Part shown: piece after piece, positions 1 to 5,769 of the stretch
Layout: each line of letters starts with the position of its first letter
How positions within the stretch are numbered: position 1 is the first letter of the stretch
NCBI GenBank assembly: GCA_003818675.1
Contig: RPPD01000139.1
Coordinates: 1-6,487, forward strand
Length of the DNA stretch: 6,487 nt
Origin: Spirochaetaceae bacterium
GTDB lineage: Bacteria > Spirochaetota > Spirochaetia > SZUA-6 > RPPD01
Reading direction: 5' to 3'
The notes under the pieces: model-generated
The model's input: only the letters and a program-made list of their open reading frames with translations
What the model was told of the DNA's origin: nothing
The model's database searches: none
Position numbers and translations under genes: made by a program

Positions 1-421
1 GCCCGTATGCTGAATTCACTTCTTGGTAACTGATTGATTCCCCAAGGACTGTGGTCCTGTTCACGCTCATGGAAAAATCAGCCCCGTCATTTGGCCTGCC
101 GTCAAGCGGGATGATAATGGCATACCGGTTTCCTGGCTCCGGAATTTGTTGTTGTCGCAATTCGGTGCCGCCATATGACCAGTTGTCCGGGAAACGGAGC
201 GAACCAAACAATGCCGCGGTGTCAATACCGGCCATTCCGGAATCGGTTGCCGTGTATACGAGCAGCACCTTATCGGTACCGGCGGACAAATCCGGGACCA
301 CATATCCGAAGTTCACGCAGATGGCCACATTGTGGTATTCCTCTGTGTCAAAAAAGAGATTACATGACGCACACAGCAAGCCCGCGATTACAGGGAAACA
401 GGCCATTATTGATTTTTTCAT
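1..421 (-). CDS. Putative lipoprotein of unknown family, 3' end missing (runs off window)
   Basis: This open frame of 140 codons has no stop before the left edge, so only the N-terminal part is visible. It starts MKKSIMACFPVIAGLLCASC, a basic N-terminus followed by a hydrophobic stretch and a likely lipidation cysteine at residue 20. Position -3 is Cys rather than Leu, so the lipobox is relaxed. The mature part is polar and beta-strand-like (NVAICVNFGYVVPDL, KVLLVYTATD, RYAIIIPLDG). I recognise no family. GGAGG sits only 3 nt before the ATG, a short spacing, but a later ATG at codon 6 would lose the lysines of the signal peptide. A good promoter lies just upstream (458-485), so it looks like its own transcription unit. 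The open frame on the opposite strand at 51-455 is its antisense shadow. The gene call is firm; the function is unknown. Confidence 0.8.
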   Translation of the reverse strand, partial: MKKSIMACFPVIAGLLCASCNLFFDTEEYHNVAICVNFGYVVPDLSAGTDKVLLVYTATDSGMAGIDTAALFGSLRFPDNWSYGGTELRQQQIPEPGNRYAIIIPLDGRPNDGADFSMSVNRTTVLGESISYQEVNSAYG

Positions 422-457
422 AATCCTCCAGGTTTTGCGAATCAGATCCCAGTAAAA

Positions 458-485
458 AATATATCACAAAACTGGATTTTTTCAA
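458..485 (-). promoter_or_regulatory. Sigma70-type promoter of the 421 lipoprotein gene
   Basis: Read on the minus strand, TTGAAA (485-480) and TATATT (463-458) are separated by 16 bp. Initiation would fall near 451 and leave a leader of about 30 nt containing the GGAGG of the downstream gene. Confidence 0.55.
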
Positions 486-490
486 TCCGT

Positions 491-574
491 CTACGTCACC
501 CGCCGCAAAACCCACTGCAGAAAGCGGAGGGGAAACATGCGGCGGAAAAACAGCAGCTTTTGACCAGCGCCGGG
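491..574 (-). pseudogene. Remnant of the 3' end of a short-chain dehydrogenase gene
   Basis: In the frame ending at the TAG at 493-491, about 27 codons read PGAGQKLLFFRRMFPLRF followed by LQWVLRRVT. The C-terminus of the SDR pseudogene at 3338-3933 reads GADARFLLFLRRMFPLRF followed by LQWILQRVV, so the two are clearly homologous. Nothing else of an SDR precedes it: homology ends about 6 nt after the stop codon of the neighbouring propeller lipoprotein (stop at 582-580). This is therefore a leftover C-terminal scrap with no start, Rossmann motif or active site. It is most simply the residue of a deleted paralogue or of a duplication in the same orientation. The homology is visible directly; the history is inferred. 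Confidence 0.7.
498..544. repeat. Direct repeat copy A (SDR 3' end)
   Basis: This 47-bp segment matches 3345-3391 at 45 positions in the same orientation, including 33 identical consecutive bases (512-544 against 3359-3391). The two mismatches are at 504 and 511. Similarity falls off sharply beyond 544, though the encoded protein remains similar. Confidence 0.85.
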
Positions 575-579
575 CTTTC

Positions 580-1584
580 CTATTTCAACAGCCTGCAAAG
601 CTTGCCGATGGCTATCCCCTGCTCCCCGGCCACTGACCATAGAATATAGCGCTGGCCATTCTCTTCATAAACGGCAGGATCGCGCAGCTCCCGGAGGGGA
701 CCCGGGGCGATGCCGTAATTCGAGGGCTTGAGCGGAAGCCTGACACCCTCGTAATCCCTTTCCGGCTCGAGGAGCACCTGAAGCCGGGCAACTTTCCACT
801 GCTGCCAATTTGGGCGCAAATCAACGGTCCCGAGATAAATGCGTTCGGGGGCTTCACCGACTATGGTATAAAGCAGGTAGAGCACATCGCCCTCAACCCA
901 CATGGCGGTATGGCGTGAACCGGGTAAAAAGGATGGACCAGCTTCAAAACCGCTCAGGCCGTCACGGGAACGATAAATGACACTGTCTATATTATCGTTC
1001 TTGGCGAAGGCATAGTACCAGCCGCCGTAGCGAAAAACGCGGAAGTAAAACTTGCCCAGCGCTTCCTCGCGCGGCGAAAATGCGAGTCCGTCCTTTGAGA
1101 TCGCCAAAAATGACACTTGTTTCCCTAAAGGGGAAGAAACCCGCGCGACTTGATGAAAATACATGCGAATGGTCTGAGTCACCTCATCTATATGTACATC
1201 AGGACTTGCAATGTGATCTTGGCCCGGGCCTTGCTCGCCGTTTAGAACCCCGCCCGGGTAAATCTTCCACGGACCCTCCAGCTTGTCCGCATAAGCCATG
1301 CGGATGAACGTGCCCAGATGATGAGCGAAATACAAATAATATTTGCCAAGCGGTTTTTCAACCCACGCGGGCACGCGGATGAGTGATGGTCCGTTTATAT
1401 CAGCGCCTGCTTCGCCCTCCAGGCCGGGCATACCGGACCGAATAATGGGGTTATTTTCAAATCGTGAAACGGAAAACCCGGGTTTATCAGTTGTTTCAAC
1501 GGGGGTCTGTGAGGCGCAGCCGGCAAAAAGCAATAAGCTTATTGCTGCGAGCGCACAGAGCAGGCGCGGAGAAATTCCATTCAT
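580..1584 (-). CDS. Lipoprotein with GH43-like five-bladed beta-propeller appearance
   Basis: A 334-residue protein. The signal peptide has a hydrophobic core at residues 8-21 and a lipidation cysteine at 23 (LLLFAGC, with Phe at -3), implying membrane anchoring. The rest has repeated blade-like units typical of the GH43/GH32/GH62 propeller clan: ADINGPSLIRVP then GKYYLYFAHH (61-89), HIASPDVHID then IRMYFHQ (124-145), YFRVFRYGGWYYAFAK (180-195), SRHTAMWVEGDVLYLLYT (223-240) and LRDPAVYEENGQRYILWS (300-317). Asp62 and Asp129 are candidates for the acidic residues of blades 1 and 2. I see no obvious general-acid Glu in blade 3, so glycosidase activity is unproven and a binding role is possible. 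The ATG at 1584 has GGGAG 10 nt upstream and a promoter at 1607-1635. Downstream lies only an SDR scrap. Fold inference is fair; substrate unknown. Confidence 0.85.
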   Translation of the reverse strand: MNGISPRLLCALAAISLLLFAGCASQTPVETTDKPGFSVSRFENNPIIRSGMPGLEGEAGADINGPSLIRVPAWVEKPLGKYYLYFAHHLGTFIRMAYADKLEGPWKIYPGGVLNGEQGPGQDHIASPDVHIDEVTQTIRMYFHQVARVSSPLGKQVSFLAISKDGLAFSPREEALGKFYFRVFRYGGWYYAFAKNDNIDSVIYRSRDGLSGFEAGPSFLPGSRHTAMWVEGDVLYLLYTIVGEAPERIYLGTVDLRPNWQQWKVARLQVLLEPERDYEGVRLPLKPSNYGIAPGPLRELRDPAVYEENGQRYILWSVAGEQGIAIGKLCRLLK

Positions 1585-1606
1585 ACTATTACATCTCCCT
1601 CAGGTG

Positions 1607-1635
1607 ATGATAGCAGAACAATCCAACACCTGCAA
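1607..1635 (-). promoter_or_regulatory. Sigma70-type promoter of the propeller lipoprotein gene
   Basis: On the minus strand TTGCAG (1635-1630) and TATCAT (1612-1607) have an ideal 17-bp spacer. The -10 lies 22 nt before the ATG at 1584, which gives a short leader carrying GGGAG. Confidence 0.6.
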
Positions 1636-1662
1636 ACTGTAAAAATAAATTGAAAACCCCGC

Positions 1663-1673
1663 CATGATCTCCT
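1663..1673. repeat. CATGATCTCCT repeat, first copy
   Basis: The 11-mer CATGATCTCCT occurs here and again at 1755-1765, 92 bp further on in the same orientation. A 9-base inverted copy (AGGAGATCA) lies at 1781-1789. All three are in the intergenic region between the divergent lipoprotein and trmO genes. This copy merges into the 10-bp palindrome TCCTGCAGGA (1670-1679). It could be an operator or an alternative pairing partner for the trmO ribosome binding site. Confidence 0.4.
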
Positions 1674-1756
1674 GCAGGACCAGATTCTAGGAAAATCGCA
1701 ATCCCGGCACAGTGGTTCGCAATACAGGGAATGCATTGATTCCATGAAATTTGTCA

Positions 1757-1789
1757 TGATCTCCTCATCTTGATTTTACAAGGAGATCA
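1757..1789 (+). promoter_or_regulatory. Inverted repeat that could mask the trmO ribosome binding site
   Basis: TGATCTCCT (1757-1765) is perfectly complementary to AGGAGATCA (1781-1789), with a 15-nt loop. The right arm contains the AGGAG Shine-Dalgarno of trmO, 6 nt before its ATG. In the mRNA a 9-bp stem would hide the ribosome binding site. The pairing is visible in the sequence; a regulatory role (thermosensor, ligand or translational feedback) is inference. I found no convincing trmO promoter, so it is unproven that the left arm is transcribed. Confidence 0.4.
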
Positions 1790-1791
1790 GC

Positions 1792-2274
1792 ATGAACAGA
1801 AAAACATTTTCGCTCTTCCAGATCGGGAAAGTGCGGGCATCAGAAAACGGCTTTTCCATCGAGGTTGCACCCAAGTTTCGCAAGGCACTTCTGAAACTGG
1901 ACCAGTTCAGCCATGCCCAGGTGGTCTGGTGGGCAGACAAACACGACAATGAGGAAAGCAGGGCAACAGTGCAGACCAAAATACCCTACGCCGACAACCT
2001 TGTTACCGGTGTCTTTGCCTGCAGATCCGAATACAGGCCGAACCCGGTGGCGCTCTCGGTATGTCATATCCTCTCGGTTGATGTCGAAGCCGGGATCGTC
2101 CAAGTGCCGTACATTGACGCGTTCGATGGCTCCCCGCTTTTGGACATCAAGGCCTATTTTCCCGTGACAGACCGTGTCCGTGATGTCCGCGTACCGGCAT
2201 GGATCAAGAACTGGCCGGAATGGTACGAGGATGCATACAAGCTGGAAAAGATGTTCGCGGAAATGAACAAATAG
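1792..2274 (+). CDS. trmO: tRNA (N6-threonylcarbamoyladenosine37-N6)-methyltransferase TrmO
   Basis: A 160-residue member of the TsaA/UPF0066 (TrmO) family, which uses S-adenosylmethionine to methylate t6A at position 37 of tRNA-Thr, giving m6t6A next to the anticodon. It begins with FQIGKVRASENG (9-20), the usual family opening. The family core motif is GVFACRSEYRPNPVALSV (73-90), where many members have RPNPIGLS, and a second motif is DGSPLLDIKAY (112-122). The protein covers only the beta-barrel domain; the 235-residue E. coli enzyme has an extra C-terminal part, and short versions like this one are common elsewhere. AGGAG lies 6 nt before the ATG at 1792; an out-of-frame start at 1770 lacks these motifs. 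A strong hairpin follows, so it appears monocistronic. Family assignment is secure; tRNA specificity is inferred. Confidence 0.9.
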   Translation: MNRKTFSLFQIGKVRASENGFSIEVAPKFRKALLKLDQFSHAQVVWWADKHDNEESRATVQTKIPYADNLVTGVFACRSEYRPNPVALSVCHILSVDVEAGIVQVPYIDAFDGSPLLDIKAYFPVTDRVRDVRVPAWIKNWPEWYEDAYKLEKMFAEMNK

Positions 2275-2295
2275 GTTTTATTCAAAAGCATTTAA

Positions 2296-2320
2296 CCGTT
2301 CCCGGAATGCCCGGGAACGG
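2296..2320 (+). terminator. Hairpin after trmO, terminator-like but without a clear T-tract
   Basis: A perfect 10-bp GC-rich stem, CCGTTCCCGG / CCGGGAACGG, has a 5-nt loop and begins 22 bases after the trmO stop. Only GATTTC follows, so classic intrinsic termination is not certain. It may instead protect the trmO mRNA 3' end or separate it from the promoter at 2336. Confidence 0.55.
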
Positions 2321-2335
2321 GATTTCAACCGCTGC

Positions 2336-2365
2336 TTTACAATACAAACCGGCTTCTTCTATACT
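2336..2365 (+). promoter_or_regulatory. Promoter of the araC-type gene, predicted leaderless
   Basis: TTTACA (2336-2341) and TATACT (2360-2365) are separated by 18 bp. Exactly 6 nt (GGGCCT) lie between the -10 and the GTG start at 2372, so transcription would begin at or next to the start codon. Confidence 0.6.
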
Positions 2366-2371
2366 GGGCCT

Positions 2372-3316
2372 GTGGGAAACGGACAATCAAACCAGGACTC
2401 GTATATCCAGCGCATCAACCGCGTAATTGATCACATTGACCAGCACCTTGCCGATGACCTGACGCTTTCAGAACTTGCGGATGTCGCAGCATTTTCCAAA
2501 TTTCATTTCAACCGCATTTTCCATTCCATGACAGGTGAGACACTCTTTGGTTTCATACAGCGGCAGAGACTTCAGAAAGCCGCATATCTGATCTGCATTC
2601 ACCACGAACGGGAAATCACAGACATCGCAATGGCCTGCGGTTTTTCCAATCCTTCCGCTTTTACGCGCAGCTTCAGGGAATATTTCAATATGACCCCGAC
2701 AGCCTGGCGCAGAAAAAAACCCGCGCAGGACGGCGGCCCCCAGGCCTCGCCCATGGGCCGGAAAGAATTGCTCTGCTTTGACGTAGAATACCATCCTGGC
2801 TTTCAGAAATGGCTCACTGGCAAAGGTACGGAATCAAGAACAGTGGAAGTACGCCTAATGGAAGACATGACTCTTGCCTATGTCAGGCACACCGGCCCAT
2901 ACAAGGGAGACGCGGAGCTCTTCTCAAGGCTCTTTGGAACGCTTTGCACATGGACAGGTCCCCGCAATCTAATTGTCACTGGTGTTACGCCCTTCCTTGT
3001 TCTCTACCACGAATACCCGGACATAACGCCGGACGAGCAGCTTCGCATCAGCGTGAGTCTTCCAGTGCCGGAAAATACCTCGGCTGACAAAACCATCGGC
3101 ATCATGAAGTTTTCCCCCGGTATCTGCGCCATTACACGGTTTGAGCTTGCGCCTGGCGAATATCAGGGGGCGTGGAACTGGGTGTTTGAACAGTGGCTTC
3201 CCCAGAGCGGTTATACACCAACAGAAGCGCCCGCGTTCGAGCTCTATCCGCCGTCCCCGCCGCTTGCATCCGTGAAAACTGTTGTTGACATATGTGTCCC
3301 GGTCAAACCACTTTAG
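2372..3316 (+). CDS. AraC-family transcriptional regulator with C-terminal GyrI-like effector-binding domain
   Basis: A 314-residue DNA-binding regulator. The N-terminal AraC domain has two helix-turn-helix units, around residues 31-52 (LSELADVAAFSKFHFNRIF) and 82-103 (ITDIAMACGFSNPSAFTRSF), followed by the typical FNMTPTAWRR (105-114). After a Pro/Gly-rich linker (about 117-130), residues about 157-314 form a GyrI-like/AraC effector-binding domain (MTLAYVRHTGPYKG, PGICAITRFELAPGEYQGAWNW, then VDICVPV at the end). Related proteins (Rob, SoxS-like and BmrR-type effector domains) bind small amphipathic molecules, but the ligand here is unknown. GTG at 2372 is the only sensible start: no Shine-Dalgarno precedes it, and the next in-frame ATG lies inside the first HTH. 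Its stop is 21 bp from the convergent SDR pseudogene. Possible targets are trmO, the exporter or itself. Confidence 0.92.
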   Translation: MGNGQSNQDSYIQRINRVIDHIDQHLADDLTLSELADVAAFSKFHFNRIFHSMTGETLFGFIQRQRLQKAAYLICIHHEREITDIAMACGFSNPSAFTRSFREYFNMTPTAWRRKKPAQDGGPQASPMGRKELLCFDVEYHPGFQKWLTGKGTESRTVEVRLMEDMTLAYVRHTGPYKGDAELFSRLFGTLCTWTGPRNLIVTGVTPFLVLYHEYPDITPDEQLRISVSLPVPENTSADKTIGIMKFSPGICAITRFELAPGEYQGAWNWVFEQWLPQSGYTPTEAPAFELYPPSPPLASVKTVVDICVPVKPL

Positions 3317-3337
3317 ACCACACAAGCTGATACGGCG

Positions 3338-3933
3338 TTAAACGACCCGCTGCAAAATCCACTGCAGAAAGCGGAGGGGAAACATGCGGCGCAGAAAAAG
3401 CAAAAACCTGGCGTCAGCGCCTATGCTGTATCGCATGCGCCGGCTTTTTGACGACGCGGCCTTGAATATGACCGGCGCGGCCTTCTCCGGCGTGATGCCG
3501 GTGTTGCCGAATGCCATAAGGCGCTTCATTATGCTGTCAGCCCACTCGCCGTACAATCCAAAGGCGCCGCACAGGTCATCGCCTTCCCTTTCTGTTTTTA
3601 CCATTGAGCGTCCGTAGAAATCTGTCTTTATAACCCCGGGTTCAATTATTTTTACGAGGATATTGAATTGGCGCAGTTCATGGCTCAGCGCCTCGGAAAA
3701 TCCCTCCACGGCGAACTTGGTGCTGTATATCCGGCAAAGGCGTTGTCTCAAAGGGCCCGATCAGGCTGAATCCCGCGTTGTTAACAACAGCGTCAATCGA
3801 ACCGAACTTTTTTATCGCCTCCACGACCGCGGCCTTACTTGTCTCCGGCTTCTCCACATCAAGAGGCAGGCAGATCACATTCTGCAATTTTGACAGCTCT
3901 GTTTCCTTTTCCCGTGATCAATACTGTTTTCAT
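3338..3933 (-). pseudogene. Short-chain dehydrogenase/reductase broken by two out-of-frame internal deletions
   Basis: Three pieces in three reading frames together resemble one SDR of normal order. Piece 1 (3933 to about 3910) encodes MKTVLITGKG, the start of the Rossmann fold. Piece 2 (about 3914 to 3720) encodes REKETELSKLQNVICLPLDV and then VVNNAGFSLIGPFETTP. Piece 3 (about 3727 to 3338) encodes STKFAVEGFSEALSHEL, IIEPGVIKTDFYG and the C-terminus. Missing are the TGxxxGxG cofactor loop with roughly 25 codons, and roughly 45-50 codons from after GPFE to the active-site region, including the catalytic Ser and the normal Tyr-x-x-x-Lys (only Y-S-T-K remains at the junction). The enzyme cannot be functional. 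GGAGG overlaps the permease stop and lies 7 nt before the ATG at 3933, so it was the third gene of the exporter operon. Deletion sizes are estimates from typical SDR spacing. Confidence 0.85.
3345..3391. repeat. Direct repeat copy B (SDR 3' end)
   Basis: This is the partner of 498-544: 45 of 47 bases are identical in the same orientation, about 2.85 kb apart. It encodes MFPLRFLQW near the C-terminus of the SDR pseudogene. The pair flanks the propeller lipoprotein, trmO and araC genes and could support recombination that deletes or duplicates that block. Confidence 0.85.
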
Positions 3934-3944
3934 TATCATGCCTC

Positions 3945-4736
3945 CTAGTCAATCAACCGTTTTTTCAATCTCATAACAGCTAGTGCGGTCACGCCTGCAA
4001 TAAATACGGCAACGTAGACCAGGTCCAGCAGATTCACAATAGAAAAACGCGAGAGGCATAGTGCCTGTGAAAGCCTGACTGTGTGAGTGAGTGGAAAAAC
4101 CTCAGCAGCCTCACGCAATCCTGCCGGCAGTTTTGCAACGGGAATTACCACGCCAGAGAAAAAAAACATGGGCGAAAGCAGGCCTGTAAAATAGAAATTG
4201 AAGTGGTTGATGGTCCTGACAAAACTCGTTATCAGGAGAGAAAGCGCACCGAACATGAGCCCTGTCAGGAATCCCACAAATGGCGCCAGAAGCGCCAGGG
4301 GCGTATTTATTACACCAAACAAACTTACTGTAAGAAGCACAGCGCTTGAAAAGAAAAAACCCTTGGTTCCAGCCCAGAGGATTTCACCGCCCAGCAGGTT
4401 TCCTGCAGTCATGGGTGCTGCAATCATTCCATCGTAGACATGGTCAAACTCCAGGCGGATGAACGTGCCAAAACTGCACTCATATGCCGCGGTGAACATT
4501 GCCGTTGTCATGATAAGTCCCGGAGCCAGGAACATCACGTAGTTGGATGTGCCGAAGGCCTCAAGCTTCAATTGCCCTCCCAGGCCGATTCCCATGCCCA
4601 AAAGAAAGATGAGCGGTTCCACGAAGGGCGGGAAGCCGTTGGAAAAAATATTTTTTGTGTATACCTTCATGTGCCGGTACCAGACCCCGAGGATCCTCGA
4701 CAGGAGCGGCGGATATACATGCCTACTGGATTTCAT
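3945..4736 (-). CDS. ABC-2 type exporter permease, NodJ-like
   Basis: A 263-residue inner-membrane protein of the ABC-2 permease family, which pairs with an ATPase to export a substrate. A basic cytoplasmic N-terminus (RHVYPPLLSRILGVWYRHMKV) is followed by about six hydrophobic segments near residues 38-56, 66-88, 110-140, 145-172, 180-202 and 235-257. It ends with the basic tail RLKKRLID. Internal features seen in NodJ-like permeases include YECSFGTFIRLEFDHVYDGM (85-104), a likely ATPase-coupling loop, and the SPMFFFSGVVIPVAKLP segment (188-204). Its ATG lies inside the end of the ATPase gene (14-bp overlap), with GGAGG 7 nt upstream, so translation is probably coupled. Length is normal for the family. 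NodJ exports lipochitin oligosaccharides in rhizobia, but relatives occur widely with unknown substrates, so none is assigned here. Confidence 0.9.
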   Translation of the reverse strand: MKSSRHVYPPLLSRILGVWYRHMKVYTKNIFSNGFPPFVEPLIFLLGMGIGLGGQLKLEAFGTSNYVMFLAPGLIMTTAMFTAAYECSFGTFIRLEFDHVYDGMIAAPMTAGNLLGGEILWAGTKGFFFSSAVLLTVSLFGVINTPLALLAPFVGFLTGLMFGALSLLITSFVRTINHFNFYFTGLLSPMFFFSGVVIPVAKLPAGLREAAEVFPLTHTVRLSQALCLSRFSIVNLLDLVYVAVFIAGVTALAVMRLKKRLID

Positions 4737-5661
4737 TCAGCTTCCTCCCTGTTACCCTTAAAAAAAGATCCTCAAGATTGACAGGTCGCAGGTGATACTG
4801 CCCGGCCGCGAGCCTTGCCGCCATTTTTGAAAGCACGCCAGGATCATTGGAATAAAAAAGCACCCGTTCACCGGCATCCTCGCGCCTGATCTTCTTTTTA
4901 CCGGCATGGTCAAAGCTCTTTGCAGCTGCTTTGTCAGTGACCTCAAGCACCCATGTCTCCATGTGCTTGCCCAGAAGTTCCCTCGGATTTCCTTCCAGAA
5001 GCTTTTTGCCCTGGTCCATGATCATGACATTGTCCGCAATCTGGAAAGCTTCATCCATGTAGTGAGTGGTGAGCAGGATGGTAACTCCCTGACTTTTCAG
5101 CTGTCTGAGCTTGTCCCAAATGAGCTGCCGTACCTGCGGATCAAGCCCGGTTGTGGGCTCATCCAGGATAAGCAGCTCAGGATTACCGAGAAGCGCGCGG
5201 GCTATCAGAAGCCTGCGCTTCATCCCTCCGGAAAGGTCGCGTATGCGGCTGCGTTTTTTGTCCGAAAGTTCCATGAACTCCAGAAGCCCGTCAATGCGCT
5301 TCCTTGCCTCCTTGCCGGGGATATGGTAAAACCTGGCGTAAATCTTAAGGTTTGCGAGCACATCCAGCTCCACATCCAGGTTGTCCTCCTGTGGTACCAC
5401 ACCAGTGCGCGATTTTATTTCCAGTTCGTGCTTCTCGGGATCAAAACCGAGTACGGAAAGTGCTGTCCCCGCCTTTTTATCGCGCTTTGCCTTGCCGTAC
5501 AGGATCTTCATCATTGTTGTCTTGCCTGCGCCGTTTGGGCCCAGAAAGGCAAAACATGTCGACGGCTTTACAGTAAAGGAAAGCGAGTCCACGGCTGCAA
5601 GAGCGCCATAGGATTTGTGAATTTTCTGTGCACTGATTGTCGCAACTGCTGGTTGGTCCAT
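4723..5661 (-). CDS. ABC exporter ATP-binding protein, NodI-like
   Basis: A 312-residue ATPase with all key motifs: Walker A GPNGAGKTT (41-49), Q-loop Gln91 in VVPQEDNLD, signature LSGGM (143-147), Walker B LLILDEP (163-169), D-loop GLDP (172-175) and switch His200 in LLTTHYMDEA. The C-terminal extension, including NLEDLFLRVTGRKL (295-308), is typical of NodI/DrrA-type exporter ATPases. It should energise the permease encoded immediately downstream. The start at 5661 (MDQPAVATIS) is chosen because the nucleotide-binding domain starts just after it; an open frame continues up to 6036 but would overlap the divergent yggS-type gene and adds no domain residues. There is no well-placed Shine-Dalgarno (GGAG is 15 nt away), which may mean a very short or absent leader. 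The exported substrate cannot be read from the sequence. Confidence 0.93.
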   Translation of the reverse strand: MDQPAVATISAQKIHKSYGALAAVDSLSFTVKPSTCFAFLGPNGAGKTTMMKILYGKAKRDKKAGTALSVLGFDPEKHELEIKSRTGVVPQEDNLDVELDVLANLKIYARFYHIPGKEARKRIDGLLEFMELSDKKRSRIRDLSGGMKRRLLIARALLGNPELLILDEPTTGLDPQVRQLIWDKLRQLKSQGVTILLTTHYMDEAFQIADNVMIMDQGKKLLEGNPRELLGKHMETWVLEVTDKAAAKSFDHAGKKKIRREDAGERVLFYSNDPGVLSKMAARLAAGQYHLRPVNLEDLFLRVTGRKLNEIQ

Positions 5662-5670
5662 AGTTTGATA

Positions 5671-5700
5671 AAAATACTCCAATTTAACAATCCGATGCAA
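5671..5700 (-). promoter_or_regulatory. Weak candidate promoter of the exporter operon
   Basis: On the minus strand TTGCAT (5700-5695) and TATTTT (5676-5671) have an 18-bp spacer. Nine nt separate the -10 from the ATG at 5661. This would give a leader of at most a few bases, in keeping with the lack of a usable Shine-Dalgarno. The match is poorer than that of the other promoters here. Confidence 0.3.
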
Positions 5701-5735
5701 GAGACATAACTGTTTTTTTCCTGCGTTTTCTCCAC

Positions 5736-5763
5736 TTGACGCGAGGGTTTGCGGACGTATAAT
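5736..5763 (+). promoter_or_regulatory. Near-consensus promoter of the yggS-type gene, predicted leaderless
   Basis: TTGACG (5736-5741) and a perfect TATAAT (5758-5763) are separated by 16 bp. Six nt (GGGTTC) then lead directly to the ATG at 5770, so the expected transcription start is the A of the start codon. There is no Shine-Dalgarno. Confidence 0.75.
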
Positions 5764-5769
5764 GGGTTC

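Noticed and set aside
51..455. Plus-strand open frame of 134 codons
   Set aside because: The minus-strand frame has a signal peptide, lipobox, RBS and promoter; the plus-strand translation has none of these.
474..488. Small hairpin GGATT/AATCC followed by T-rich sequence on the minus strand, as a terminator after the SDR scrap
   Set aside because: The stem has only 5 A/T-rich pairs and it coincides with the -35 of the next promoter; too weak to call.
1602..1666. Minus-strand 21-codon reading frame (starting MAGFSIYFYS) ending just before the lipoprotein RBS, like a leader peptide
   Set aside because: Its start lies upstream of the good promoter at 1607-1635, so it would not be on the transcript, and its SD spacing is too short.
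1728..1743. GGAAT/ATTCC dyad upstream of trmO
   Set aside because: Five base pairs with a 6-nt loop is expected by chance; no neighbouring promoter elements support it.
4906..5709. Long open frame of 267 codons on the plus strand
   Set aside because: It is antisense to the ABC ATPase gene, whose full set of motifs is on the other strand; the translation has no recognisable domain.
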